A DNA stretch of 64,000 nucleotides from Tolypocladium sp. Sup5 PDA-1 (lineage: Eukaryota > Ascomycota > Sordariomycetes > Hypocreales > Ophiocordycipitaceae): NCBI GenBank assembly GCA_000750105.3, contig JPHH03000046.1, positions 186,001 through 250,000 of the forward strand, written 5' to 3'. Shown here piece after piece: positions 34,197 to 46,161 of this stretch. The notes under the pieces are model-generated. The model was not told where the DNA came from. It saw only the letters and a program-made list of their open reading frames with translations, and did no database searches. The position numbers and the translations under genes were made by a program. Numbering within the stretch: position 1 is the stretch's first letter; each line of letters begins with the position of its first letter.

Positions 34197-34592
34197 CTAG
34201 CAGAATTGGTGGACATCCCAGCTGTACAAGGTGCACTTAACACACGCTCCTTTCCTGTCGTCGCAAGCGCCATAGCAGTCGATCCTGTCCATTTTGGGGT
34301 TCTGCTTCCAGCTGTAGGCGTGGTCGCCGTTGCGGTACCAGGCCATTGCGCCATTCTTCGACACGGCGAAGACGTAGCCCGGCCTGCAGCCGGCAGAGTA
34401 GTGGCCGTCCTGGTCGATGCGCCAGCCTCCCACGGAGCCTCCGCAGACTACCGAGCCATTGTCCCAGAGCTCGGCCCCGATGCCGCTCTGGATGTTGAAC
34501 GGGTCGGGCGTGATGGACCCGGTGCTGTGCACGCAGGCGAGGGCGCTGGGGGCGGCGGCGAGGAGGGCGAGGACCAGAGAGGGGAGCTTCAT
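34197..34592 (-). CDS. Small secreted cysteine-rich protein
   Basis: A 131-aa single-exon frame. Residues 1-19 (MKLPSLVLALLAAAPSALA) form a clear signal peptide with cleavage before Cys20. The mature part of about 112 residues has eight cysteines, five of them in the C-terminal cluster DCYGACDDRKGACVKC plus the final FC. An even number after cleavage fits four disulfides. Small size, secretion and cysteines match fungal effector-like or host-interaction proteins, but I recognise no family. The gene stands alone in a gene-poor stretch beside tRNA genes and a pseudogene. Confidence 0.75.
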   Translation of the reverse strand: MKLPSLVLALLAAAPSALACVHSTGSITPDPFNIQSGIGAELWDNGSVVCGGSVGGWRIDQDGHYSAGCRPGYVFAVSKNGAMAWYRNGDHAYSWKQNPKMDRIDCYGACDDRKGACVKCTLYSWDVHQFC

Positions 34593-36052
34593 GGTGGAGG
34601 AGGGATGGTGTAGTTGCTGACAGAGTTGGGTTGATGTAGTCGAAGAATGCGTGTTTGATGATGCTTGACTTCTTGAGTTTATGGAAAAGAGCTGTGCTAC
34701 TTATAGAGAACTGCCAAGAACTCGAAACTCTTTATACTTAATTTTAAGCTTCCCACCCCGTATATTCTGTACGTTGCAAGACGCTCGCTCTTCACCCTAT
34801 CATCGTTCATTGAGTCTCTCATGCCGTCATCATTTAGCTGAATCCTTGGCGCCAATAATATTTCGCTTACGGACAACCTAGTTAGACAGCAATGCGGCTG
34901 AGTTTAATAAGCCAGAACAAGCCTGGGAGAGCTTCTTCCTAAGCGCGGGTGCCCCAGGCAGTAGGATACATCCTCTGCATCGCTGTCTGTACAAGTGCTG
35001 ATAGGATTCGTCCCATGCACTGCACGCATTTGTTTCAATAACGTAGCCTGCATGTACGAATAAGCATGCGGCGTTTACTTGTGAGTGTACGTCACTGATG
35101 ATAGTCTCGTTGATGAAGACCTGTGTGCGACAGCTGGTAAGTCTCAGCTCCCCCTCTAAGATGTAACCAGCTATTTGTCACGGTTGTGCAGCTGTGCTAC
35201 GCGGTTAGTAGTACAACTCTCCCGTGTCAGTATTTATGGTACAACTTGGTGTTGCTGGGATACCGTCTGACAGAGTGCCGCCCGAGGTAGGGAATGCCGA
35301 CTTCCGGGTCTGGCCCCTCTCCCGGCGGCTAGGCGTCAAAGGGGCTTGATCGACATGGATCATGGGGTATTTGAGATTGAAATCGCGAATCAGCGGGCGA
35401 ATTACTCACCGTGCTGGGTATGTAGGGCTATGTCTTGTACGTAGCGTAGGACTACAATCCTTGTCAACCGTGGTATATCGTTTATCTGAGCTCCTGTTGT
35501 TCAGCCGAGATCATAGACTGTAGCTTACCGGCGTCACATGCTTACGAGTATAACTGTACTAGTCCATCGATATGACCATACGAACGCCGAGCTAATGGAC
35601 ATATTGTGGAAGGTAGCCGATTCGGCCCCGATGTGGCATTGTGCTGACGGCATGTTCTCGACCGGAAGTTCAGGAAGCTATCCGGCATCTCCTCATTGGC
35701 GAATATACGCCCGCGGCAGATTGAATTGCGTAGAAATGCAGTGAGCCTCTGTCTGAGGCCATGAAGATCCCTGGGGCTAGCAAAAGACCCTGCACAGCCG
35801 CGGGTAAGCTTGCCCAGGCGACCTTGTCGCGCGCTTTGAGTGGTTAGAGCGGCTATTCGGCAGCCTCAACTTATCACGGATCACCACCATAACGAACCCA
35901 TGATCTCGACTAGCAAACGATAAAACACCCGCTGCTTCTCCTAACCTTAATGCGTATAACTAGATCATTGAACATTCAGTGACATCCTTCATCTCCGAAC
36001 ATACGCTACGACAGAGTTATAATTAATCATCCGAGAGATTGTTTCGACCACC
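34593..36052. other. Gene-poor, A/T-richer region
   Basis: About 1.5 kb without a recognisable gene. Lower G/C than neighbouring genes and mostly short frames. A 68-codon frame at 35538 has no recognised domain. Confidence 0.4.
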
Positions 36053-37324
36053 ATGGCGCAGCAGAGCCATGACTACCACGTCCAGGCGTCCGTAGACAAC
36101 CCGCAAGCCTTCCCCTTTCACAGGTCCATCAGCGCTCTCTGGGAGGAGAAATGGAAGAACCTGGCGATGCTGGGCCTCTACCCGTTCACGGACGGCAAGG
36201 GGGAAGACTTCGAAAGAGTCTTTGCGAGGCTGATTGAGGGGAGTTGCGACGACACGGCCGTCTTATACGACCCGGATCGATATGCCGCGTCCTTCTTCCC
36301 CGTGGGCGAGGACCTCGTCCGCCTGGCCAAGGAGGCCGAAGCGGCCGGCGACACGGGCAAGGCGCGGGAGTTCTTTCTGCGCGCCGGGGCCGTGTATCGC
36401 ATCGCACGCTTCCCCGTCATCCGCTCGGCCATGGGCAAGAAGGCGTGGGAGCTGGGCAAGGAGGCCTATCTCGGCGCCTCTCCCTACCTCTCGCCGCCCA
36501 ATGTCGAGGTCCACATCCCGCACAAGCACGCGTCGACCGAGGCAGGGGAGCGCAAGGAAGACACCATTGCCGCTTTTCTCCGTATCCCGGAGGGCGACAA
36601 CAAGAGACCTGAGACGGGCTGGCCCCTCGTGCTCTTCATCTGCGGGCTCGACGCCTATCGGACGGACCACTCGGCCTCTCTTCCGCATGGAAAGCTGGCC
36701 AGCCACCTCGGGTACGGCCAAGCGGTGCTCCTGGTCGACATCCCCGGCACCGCCGACTGCCCGGCCGCGAGCCACGACCCGGAGTCGCCGGACCGTATTT
36801 GGTCCAGCGTCCTCGACTGGGTCGACGAGCACCGAGACGCATACGGGTTCGACACGTCGCGCATCGCCGCGCGAGGCATCAGCACGGGCGGCTACTACGC
36901 GATGCGCATCGCACACACCCACGCCGACCGACTCGCCGCCGTGGTGGCCCAGGGCGGCGGCAGCCACCACATGTTCGACCCGGCGTGGATCCGCGCGCAG
37001 AACCACATGGAGTACCCCTTTGCCCTGGCCGAGGCGCTGGCGCACAAGTTCGGGTACGCCGACGTCGAGAGCTACCTGGCCGGCGACGCGCAGAAGCGCT
37101 TCAGCCTGCTGGACAGCGGCATCTTTGACGGGGCGTGCACGCGGCTGTTGGTGACGAACGGCATGGAGGATAGCATCTTCCCCATCGAGGATAGCATCCT
37201 GCCGCTGAGGCACGGACGGGTCAAGGATGCGAGGTTTGTGAACGGGAGGGGCCATATGGGGTTCCCTGAGGGTGAAGCGGTTCAACGCGACTGGCTGTTG
37301 GCGGTTCTTGCCCAGGTGAAGTAG
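36053..37324 (+). CDS. Ayg1-family alpha/beta hydrolase (polyketide-shortening type)
   Basis: A single-exon 423-aa frame in good start context (CCACCATGG). It follows Aspergillus Ayg1 over its length: an N-terminal cap (SISALWEEKWKNLAMLGLYPF), then VLFICGLDAYRTD, the block IPGTADCPAASHDPESPDRIW, and the nucleophile elbow GISTGGYYAMRIAHTHADRL. The likely catalytic triad is Ser277, Asp373 (NGMEDSIFP) and His401 (GRGHMGFP). Ayg1 shortens a heptaketide naphthopyrone for DHN-melanin in conidia; other family members act as polyketide or ester hydrolases. No PKS or pigment gene is adjacent, so a melanin role is not shown by context. Confidence 0.85.
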   Translation: MAQQSHDYHVQASVDNPQAFPFHRSISALWEEKWKNLAMLGLYPFTDGKGEDFERVFARLIEGSCDDTAVLYDPDRYAASFFPVGEDLVRLAKEAEAAGDTGKAREFFLRAGAVYRIARFPVIRSAMGKKAWELGKEAYLGASPYLSPPNVEVHIPHKHASTEAGERKEDTIAAFLRIPEGDNKRPETGWPLVLFICGLDAYRTDHSASLPHGKLASHLGYGQAVLLVDIPGTADCPAASHDPESPDRIWSSVLDWVDEHRDAYGFDTSRIAARGISTGGYYAMRIAHTHADRLAAVVAQGGGSHHMFDPAWIRAQNHMEYPFALAEALAHKFGYADVESYLAGDAQKRFSLLDSGIFDGACTRLLVTNGMEDSIFPIEDSILPLRHGRVKDARFVNGRGHMGFPEGEAVQRDWLLAVLAQVK

Positions 37325-39145
37325 GAGATGGTTCGTGTCTCTGTTTTGCTTCCAACTTCGCGTCGTGTCCATGTTATGCTGTCCATTCTCCTGAATGTCG
37401 TTCACAACAAAAGGGGCTACCTAGCCCTCTTGAGTCTCTGAGTTCATGAGCTACACAATATGACCATACTATCAACGCTTTTTACACTCAATCTGCTGAA
37501 CCGGGCTAGCGTTTTGAATGCAGGTTGGACTGGAGTTCCAGTGGATATACCGCTACGTCCGGGTATAGCGATGTGTATGTGGACGTGGCGGTACGTACGT
37601 TGGTAGCTGAAGACTACGATGGAACAGACGGGAGATGGGCTGAGTGGAATGATGATTACAGGAAGCAAGAGGAAAGAATCTGTCGCAGTAGCTTAAGGAG
37701 CACGGCTTGTAGACTGTGATTAAGACTCAGACTCATGATGTCTATCCTCATTCCAAGTCGGCTGAAGTCACCAATGGACATGAGTTTGACGCAGATAGCG
37801 TTGCGATGTTGGGTCATGACCAGGTTCTAGGATGCCCATGTAGCCGGTCCACGATGATTTGCGAAGACGAATGCAGGACTACCGTGTTTCTGCGGAATCT
37901 ACATTACAGAAAACCTGGTTTCTGAAACTCTGAAGACTGAGGGCGGGAGGGAGACGCAAGAGATGCTTCCTGCGGGAAGCGAGGCACGCCATTCACGACT
38001 CCGACATCTGACCCCAAACCGCGCAAAGAGGTAGAAGTAGATGTCAACTCAGAAGTATCAACACCGTTGGCCGGCCATCCAACACGCCACACGGCACGTC
38101 TGCGTGGCAGTCTCGCGTCCCTCTTGCTTACAAACACCAGCCCGCGACTGGATGAGATGCGATGGAGGCCTACACCGCAAATCTGGGTATTTGAATGTCC
38201 GGCAATATATGTACGGGCTGCTCAATTCCTTGCACTCGCAGTACATTCAACACTCTTTTGTTGCTGACTTTCATTCAGAATTAATTCCCATCCGCAAAAA
38301 GAATTAAAATTAAACACGCCAGAGCCACAAGCAAGACGTAGAGTATTCATGGCGAAGCCACCGAGGAACTCGACCGAACCTCCTGGAAGAATTGCATGTT
38401 GCAGGAAGACGAACTTCACGACTGCTATCAATCTGGCCTGTAAGACCAAGTTGAACAACTCAAATGCCAGTTACAGGAGGAACGGGCCATCAGCTCATAG
38501 CTAGGAAACTAGGAACAGCAGCACCCCTTAGAGAAATGCGACATCTTGCACGCTCCCATGCCCAAGTCCAACCCCCCTTCAACTCGCAATCCAAATCCCA
38601 AGCACCAGTGATTAATTCGCAGGCCAACTCGCTCAACTCAAAGCCCACAGCCAACCCTGCTGGGCAACCTTCCGCCCTTCCCCAACGCCCACAGCTGGCG
38701 CCACCGCCCTACGAGGCTTGAACGCCTTATGCAACCTCACGACCAAATCCCCGTCCGAAAAAGCTTGATGCTTCAAGGGCAACCACGAAAAGATTTCAGA
38801 GCCATGGGCCAATTAAAAAACAACCCGACCGTGGTTTCCCTGACAAGTTCGAGAAGTTTGAGAAACTCTGAATTGTCCGCGCAAGTAGCCAGTTCCCACT
38901 CCCGCCTTCGAGCTTCCATAAAGTCCCTCCTCTCCAAGCCTAGAATCCAGTCTTCTCTATTTCCTCCCATCCTTCTTATACAAACACACACATACACACA
39001 CACACACACTCTCTATCTATCTCTTGTCTACATTGACAATACACCACCGCCACACCATCACCACCTCCCATCTGCATATCCCTTTACCTCAACTCTACCT
39101 TCCACCAGCACACCTCTTTAACTCAACCTCAATCACACCTCCGCA
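37325..39145. other. Intergenic region with CA microsatellite
   Basis: About 1.8 kb without a convincing gene. A (CA)n tract with one T interruption lies at 38984-39009, followed by CTCTCTATCTATCTC, in the probable leader of the gene at 39146. Confidence 0.5.
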
Positions 39146-40149
39146 ATGTCCTTGGTGCAGCAGAACGGAGCCACCGTGGTGGTGCCCCTTGACCCCGACT
39201 CTCCCACCTACCTGGACCAGATCTGCGACCTCGCACTCGGTCCCACCCTCTACCACCCCCTCCCCGCCGCCCTTATTAGACCGGCCATCATCAAGCTCCT
39301 CGAGGAACTTGAGGAGCGAGAGGCCATCTTGGCTAAGGAGGCCATCGAGCAAGCCGTCGAGAAGACGGCCATCCTGCCCATTGGAACCGGCAGGCCTGCA
39401 GGCTGCTTTGGCGTAAGTCTTCCACATCTTCCTGACATAGCATCAAAACTTTATCGATGCCGGGCATGGACCTTATGACTAACTGAGTTTCTACAGGAGG
39501 CAGCCGCAGAGTGTCCTGTGATGGACAAGTACGAGGCCCTCGGCATACCTCGGCCTGCACCAAGGGGTGCCTCAAGCCCGCGGGCAAGGGCAAGGGCAAG
39601 GGCAAGGGCAAGCAGTCCGCGAAGCTTGTCAGTTTCAACGACGCCGCCCTCACGGCCTGCCTCGAGACAGGCGCCCGGGTTGAGTCCCGGGCAAACGGCG
39701 CATCCGCCAAGCAGCGCTTCGAAGCTGCCCACCAAAGGCTCAAGGCCCGCAAGGGAAAGGGAACGGAGATGCTCACCGACGAACCCGCCCACGACGAGCT
39801 CCCTCCAAGCCCCCTTGGAGCCAAGGCCGGCCACCCTCGCAGCGCGGTCCTCAGGGCCAGCCTGGACGAGGCCTGGAACAACGCCAATGCCCTGAGCAAG
39901 AGGGCCGTCGAGAGGGGGTACATGGACTTTGCATACTACGTATGCAAATGGGGCTCCAAGCAGCACCGAAACCTGGCTGCGGTGCAGGCAAAGTTCGAGG
40001 ATGTGCGGTTCGGCAGCTTCGAGGGGCCGGAGAGGGAGCACGCCATCGATGGCGGGGAGGAGTTGGTTTCGTTGTCGCGGTGGTACCACGACATTGCAAC
40101 GGCAATGTCGGAGCCCCGGACACGGACGCGTTACGAGGTGGAAGAGTGA
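39146..40149 (+). CDS. Unknown protein; exon/frame structure unresolved
   Basis: Exon 1 (39146-39412, 89 codons) reads MSLVQQNGATVVVPLDPDSP and ends GRPAGCFG at a strong GTAAGT donor. An ideal intron end follows: CTAAC branch at about 39478 and CTACAG at 39496. Entering there, the frame reads EAAAECPVMDKYEALGIPRP but then turns into Arg/Ser/Pro-rich sequence and stops at 39895. From about 39565 a different frame has strong third-position G/C and protein-like sequence (KGCLKPAGKGKGKG, AVLRASLDEAWNNANAL, GYMDFAYYVCKWGSKQHRN) to the stop at 40149. The two join if the intron ends at the AAG at 39564, if a second 47-nt intron (39518-39564) exists, or if there is an indel. I recognise no domain. 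Confidence 0.55.
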
Positions 40150-40430
40150 GAGGGACTGGAGGCGGAATGGAAACAAGATGGAAATCAAGGACGGAACTTG
40201 TGGACAGGGAACTGTGGGTGGAGGTTTGGGATCATTGGAGTTTTGGACGGTTGGATACCCAAGGCTAGAATCGGCTACGGGAGCGAGTGTTTTGGCAGAT
40301 GAATGGATGACGAAATGACATGAAACGTGCAACATCTTGTGACTAAACGTGAACAAAAGCAACATGTATGAAGCTAGCCTATGATCGCCAACGAAGTAGA
40401 AACACAATGTTCGTCCGTTTATCTGGACAG

Positions 40431-41551
40431 TCAAGAATCTTTCTTGCAGAGGTGATGCCGCGTCCTTCTTCCTTTTGGCTTCTGAACTCGTAAGCTGTTG
40501 GGCCTGGGGTCGAAAGCGCTAGGGGAATCGTACAAGTCAGCTCACGTGGTCTTCTGTCAGAAGTCTTCTTCAACTTACCGGTGGTACCGCAGCAGACTAT
40601 TGCTGCTGTCCCCGAGACCACCCAAGCCCGCTTCCTCGAGTTCGCGGTGCAGCGGTAGGTGCCTGGGAGCAAGCGACGGACGAGCGGCGAGGATGTCAGA
40701 GATAGCAGAATCAGGGAGAGAAGACGAGGGGTCCGAAGAGACGGAGACCGCTCCAACGCTCTCCGGCTCGATATATAGAGACGCTGACTGGGTCTCAATG
40801 ACTGGGTCTGGCCGGCCAAGTTTCTGACGATGGCCCTGCTCCAAGTCGGTTACTTCGGCTGCTTCCAGTTTTCTTTTGTGTGAGGTGTGTGGGTTTGAAG
40901 TGTGTGGCTTGCTCAAGGGCCCTTGGGTCTCGCCATTGTCACATTCGACGTACTCCCAACTTGAGGTCGGAGGATCGACAGAGCTGCCACCTTGCCACGC
41001 TGGAGACCCCGTAGCAATCCCCTCTGGCCCAAGCCCCGAAGAGGAACCAGACACATGGAGACCGACTCTTGGGAACTGAGAGAGCCTCAACAGCCGCCGT
41101 TCGTGCTCGTTTTTGTCCATCAAGTACGCCTCCAACGGGAGCACAGGTGAAGATGACGATGGAAGGCTTGGCTCGGAGGGCAGAGGGGGGCATGTATATT
41201 CTGCACTGGAGTCTCGATGATTATCCATCACCTCAAGCTCCAATGGCTCCATCAGCAGCAAAGGCGACTTGGCTGAGTCGTAGTCGTCAACTTGATGAGG
41301 CTGGTGGAGGACAGAAATAGAGGCATAAAGAGACCTGTTGGGATACATCAGAGATGCCACCTTGACAAGAGATACATGGGGATTGAGACTTACTGTGCTT
41401 TACCCGCTGGTAGGCTATCCAAGCTGATGCTGCTGTCCCGACTCGGTTGCACCTTTCCTGGGGACTTTGCGCTGCCAAACGACGGCCGAGTCCCCTCGAT
41501 GCCCCGAAGCGAGTCCATGATGGCTGGCGCTGCTGCTTGAGTTGCTGGCAT
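40431..41551 (-). CDS. Unknown low-complexity protein
   Basis: Three exons on the minus strand, 41551-41394, 41334-40579 and 40518-40431, give about 333 aa. Introns (59 and 60 nt) have GTAAGT donors and CAACAG and CCCTAG acceptors. The protein starts MPATQAAAPAIMDSLRGIEG and contains a Ser/Pro-rich middle (LPSSSSPVLPLEAYLMD), HKRKLEAAEV and a hydrophobic-acidic stretch LPDSAISDILAARPSLAPRHL. It ends with a basic tail (KPKGRRTRHH). No domain is recognised; composition suggests a disordered, possibly nuclear protein. The last exon is the least certain part. It is convergent with the gene at 39146. Confidence 0.6.
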
Positions 41552-43889
41552 GGAAAGACGTTCTCTTTGAGGGAAGAAAGTAGGATTATTCTAGCCAAAA
41601 GGGGGGGTTGGTCATGGCTCAACATATATCACATAGGCTCCGGCCATTGGCTTTTAAGGAGCATGGGCCAGTGGGACGAGCCGGAGGGATAGCCAACGAC
41701 CAAGCTGCTGGGAAATGACAAGATGCAGTAGCTTGCCGAACCGATGGGTTGGAACGCGATCAGTTTATCTCCCTACTGCAAGGCAGCGATCCCACAACCC
41801 GCCCGCGTCCCGGGGGTTCGGATAACCTTTCGAGGCACCTGTGCTATTTCTCTCCTCTTTCCTCCCTCCTGCATCGTATCCCGCTAAAAACTGACCAGCG
41901 AGCCCTGCCGCGAGAGGCGACGATCCCACCGCTTTCACATCTGACGGCATGATGGACGTCAACGGCCAATGGAGGACCAGGCACTGGGTTTGATCATGTT
42001 GCTAGCGCGGACGCCTTCCCGCTGGATGGGATGCTGGTGTCCGAGATGGCGGGTCCGCGGCGCATTTGGTGTGGGGCCGAACCACCACGTTGGGTCGGTT
42101 GCAGACGCAATGGCCCAGGGAAGACGGCGGCCGTGGTGCGTCGGATAACGCGAGCAGCGAATAATAATCAAGGTGCGAGGAAAGAAGCAGTCAGGCACGG
42201 AGCATCACATCAAGACCCCCAGGCAAAAGACGCAGGAGGCTTGTTGGCGGCCCGAGGAGATCTGACCGCATGGCATGTTTGTCCATTGAGGACGAGCAAA
42301 AGGGGCCCGCCGGCCCGGGGGGGGTTGCTGAATGCAGCCACAGAATGTCTTTGCCGTGACACGCGGCGGGAGATTGGACATCCCGCGGCGCCCTGGAGGA
42401 GGTGTTTTGGCGTTACCAAGCTGTCGGTGTTGGTGGGTGTCTCTCCACGCGGAACGGCCGGGTCTTGGTTTAAGCAATGAGTTCGGCTGGCTCCTCTGGT
42501 GCCGTCCAAACTACTCCAACGGCCCTGCGCTGTGCGCTGACAATCAACAGCTGAGACCATGCAAAGCCCTGCGACGGGCAGGAGGGTCACAATCACCGTG
42601 TGGAGGGCCCATCGTTCAGCTCGCTGTTCAACCCGAGACACGCTTGTGCCGACAGCGGCCGAACGGGTGCAAAACGATACTTCTCGAAAGCGTGGGGGAC
42701 CAACGGAGCCAGGCACCTCCAGGAATAGACGACACCGTTCGCCAAGGCGCCGCAAAAGAAAAGAATCGAAACTTTGCAGATTCGTCAGGGGGACGTCGGA
42801 TTAATTGCTTTGTCCCGATTGCGTGGCCCTCAGCTCTGGGAGCGCGTCGTCCACAAGACGAGAGTCAGGAGAGGATGACCTGCACCAGCTTGCAGCAAGA
42901 AAAAGGAAAGAACCGGAAAGCCATCATTGAGAGAAACGCGACCCAAGGCGACAAGACGAAGGCTTGCTACCTCCAGCACCGCGGCTGCAGGGGTGACATG
43001 GTTGGTGATTTGACCGGTGTGAGTGAAATGCACGAGATCTGTCGACCGCAGCAGTTCAGAGCCAGGCCTCATCAGCAGCATCTGCAGCAGCAGTCGATCT
43101 GTCAGTTTTGGGCCTTTGTCTGAGAGACGAGCCTCGAGTGCGGGAGGGTTTGGCGAGGCAAGTGTCGATCATATTGACAGAAGTCCGATGGATGTTGCCG
43201 TCGACTCGCGCGGTCGGCGCATAACGCAGCCGTCGTCAGCCAGAGGGGACATCTTCAGATCCATCTCGCGGGTTTCCTCGTGCCAGCATGCGTAGAGGTT
43301 GTGGAGGCTGGTGGACAACGCACGACGCACAGCACCATCCAGGCACCCTGACGCAGCGATTCGTTCTTCGGCGTCGCAGGTGTCGATGCTTCGCAGCGCA
43401 GCGCTCGTACGCAATGGATGGAGGATGCAGATGGGAGGGATGGGGTTGGATTGCATGTCTGTTGCGAAATGATTGTGTTGTCTCTTAATAGGTCACTGCA
43501 CCTGAGATGAGGCAGGCGCTCCCTCCTTCTCGTCGGTGGAATGTCGGCACCGGGCGCCGGCATTGTCTCCCGGACTGTGGGTCTCTCTACGGATACAGCG
43601 CTCGCAACCACTGGAAATGGCCGTTACAGCACCCGTGGACGCCTCAACTGGCTGGGCCTATCGTCCCGCGGACACTCCGGTCCGGGACCTGCGGGAACGA
43701 CGTCATCCTCCATCTCTCACGTATGTATTCCCGGATGCGATAAGCGTCCAGCCATCGGCCGAGGCAAGCTCGCCATCAGGTTTCCCTCTTTTCCATCTCG
43801 TCTTCTCTTCTCTTCGTGCATTGCGTCTTTTCTTCACGCATTGGGTCGCTGAATTGTGCCGAATTACAGAGAACTGCACCGTAGATATC
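41552..43889. other. Long intergenic region
   Basis: About 2.3 kb between the divergent unknown gene and the phosphate carrier. A 263-codon plus frame at 42332-43123 and several shorter ones have no domain or start context. A G8 run lies near 42318. No gene accepted. Confidence 0.45.
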
Positions 43890-44894
43890 ATGGCTTCCAA
43901 GGACGAGCTGCCCAACTTCACGCCCAGCGACTATGTCAAGTTCTTCGGCGCAGGCGCGCTGGCCGCGACGACCACCCACGGCGTACGTATTGGCTCCTCC
44001 TCAGCAAAGAAAGAGACTGGCAGTTCTGACTCTAGTCGATAGGCCGCCACGCCAATTGACGTCGTCAAGACGCGAATCCAGGTCGACGACGCCATGAAGG
44101 GCCTCAACATGATCCGCGCGGGCCGAACCATCATCGCCAAAGAAGGCGCGTCGGCCCTGCTCACAGGCTTCGGCCCGACTGCCGTGGGATATCTCGTCCA
44201 GGGCGGCGCCAAGTTCGCCGGCTACGAGTTCTTCAAGAAAAAGTACATCTCCCTGCTCGGAGGCCCTCAGGAGGCCGTCAAATACAGAACCGCAGTCTAC
44301 CTCGGTGCCAGCGCCTCAGCCGAGTTCTTTGCCGACATCCTGCTGTGCCCCCTGGAGGCGACGCGCATCCGCCTCGTCTCGCAACGAGGGTATGCCAGTG
44401 GCCTCGCGTCGGGCTTTACGCGAATGGCTCGGGAGGAGGGCTTCCGCGGCTTCTACTCGGGATTCGTTCCGCTGCTGTTCAAGCAAGTACCCTTTGCTGT
44501 TGGGCAGTTTTCTGTGCACGAGGCAGTCAACGAGATCATATTCCGCACCATGGGACCGGAGCGCAAGGCTAAGCTGACACAGCTGGAGTCGACGGGCGTG
44601 GAACTCACCTCGGGCCTCGCTGCCGGTGCGGCGGCGGCGGTGCTCTCCCATCCGGCGGACACGCTGCTCTCCGCAATCAACAAGGGCGCCGGAGATCCGA
44701 AGCAGGGCGCCACGAGCAGGATGTTCCAGCTCGCCCGCGAGTTTGGCCCGAAGCGGTTGCTGTTGACCGGCCTGGGGCCGCGTGTGGTTATGACCTGTGG
44801 TCTTGTGTCGGGACAGTTTGTCATTTATGCCCAGTGCAAGGTGCTCACCGGAGCCCCGCCGGGCATCGAGATTCACAAGGAGGCGGCACTATGA
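43890..44894 (+). CDS. mir1: Mitochondrial phosphate carrier (Mir1 type)
   Basis: Two exons, 43890-43982 and 44043-44894, give 314 aa; the intron is 60 nt. Three solute-carrier repeats are visible, with signatures PIDVVKTRIQ, PLEATRIRL and PADTLLSAIN. GASALLTGFGPTAVGYLVQG and FADILLCPLEATRIRLVSQ are typical of the phosphate carrier, which imports phosphate with a proton into the matrix for ATP synthesis. The intron sits just before the first signature. The start MASKDELPNFTPSDYVKFF has no long presequence, as usual for the family. It supplies substrate to the ATP synthase whose subunit 4 is encoded 25 kb away. Confidence 0.94.
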
Positions 44895-46161
44895 TGGCCG
44901 AGACGCGGGCCGTTGTAGAGCAAGGCGCAAAATACGGCAGAGCACGGCGCAGACGGTATTGGCGGCATATGGCGGATTGATTTGCGTTTCTATTATCGGG
45001 AGCAACTATAGATGAGACGGGTAGAATGCACTTGCAAGGACTGGCATTAAGCGTTGGTGATTGATCGTTCGGCCCGGTGAGCAATCTATCAATTGAGATG
45101 TTACATCAACGCTTGTATCGGAGCCTCAAACCTTGAGGCGGAAGTCTCCTGGCGGCAGTGTCGCAGAATTTTACCCGGGCGATGGCGACTCTGCTAGGTG
45201 CTATTCATAGGTAGCTATTGAGCACCAGATTCAGGAGGGCTTCGCGCCACGAATGGCGGCTGCCCCGATGGCCCAGGCAGGCGGAGCATGTGTCGAATGC
45301 CTGAGTGGTACTTCATAGGAACCTTAAATTAATCCAGTCCTTTGATGCGCACGTATTCCAGCACCTGGAACTCTCGCGCAAACGTGCTTGTACGAGTAGC
45401 AAATAGATGATCCCGCTCACTGCCGTGTTTCCTCTGCTCCTCACGTGGGGTACCGTACTGGATACATAAACTACATGCCTAACCGGCCTGGCGGTGGGGT
45501 AGAAGCTACTTCAAGGTTGCTTGGACTTCCAAGCCCAGCGTCGGCTCGACTGGAGCGACTCCCCCCAGTTGTTCAGGAAGGCGCCAGCCACAGCGGCCAC
45601 GCACCTTGGCACCTACCATAAGGGGACGGGGCCCGCTAAAGTTTAAGGGACGATTCGCGGCACTCCCTTTCTGGGAGGAAACAAGGGCCAAGGCCACGAC
45701 ACCTCCATCTAAGGTTCATCATCGCCATCCTCCAACTCTCCATCTGCATTATTTGCCATCCGAGCATATCCTCCCCCATCGCCGTCCAGCCTCGCCCTCC
45801 TCCGTCTTCCAGCGTCTGGAAAGTGCCCGGTAAAGCACGCGCCTTCTCGATATCCCATCGTTTTTCTTGTTGCGGTACGTGCGTCACGAGCGCTGCGCAA
45901 CTGGCTGCCTGGCATCCCGGGGCAGACGTAGCTACAGCTACAGTCATACAATGGCCTCTCTCCTTGCGACCCGCGGCCGTGCGCAGCATGAAGCAACTCC
46001 CTCAAACTAACTTCGGTCCCTCTAGGCGTTAGTTCGCATTCGCTTCCAGGCATCGATACGCCCATGTCGATGCATTAGACCCGGTCGTTTTCGCCCCCGC
46101 GCGTGCACATTCTCTTCTCCTCTGCGCCTACCAAGCGTCATCTCCGGACCAGGCTTGCGTC
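44895..46161. other. Intergenic region and kex2 leader
   Basis: About 1.3 kb upstream of kex2. No gene recognised. The last 400 bases are pyrimidine-rich, as expected for a leader. Confidence 0.4.

Noticed and set aside
39451..40434. 327-codon minus-strand open frame read as continuation of the unknown gene at 40431-41551
   Set aside because: It is antisense to the gene at 39146-40149; splicing with the CCCTAG acceptor in proper phase ends the minus-strand gene at 40431.
42332..43123. 263-codon plus-strand open frame
   Set aside because: No recognisable motif, no codon bias, crosses a G-rich run; treated as chance in G/C-rich DNA.
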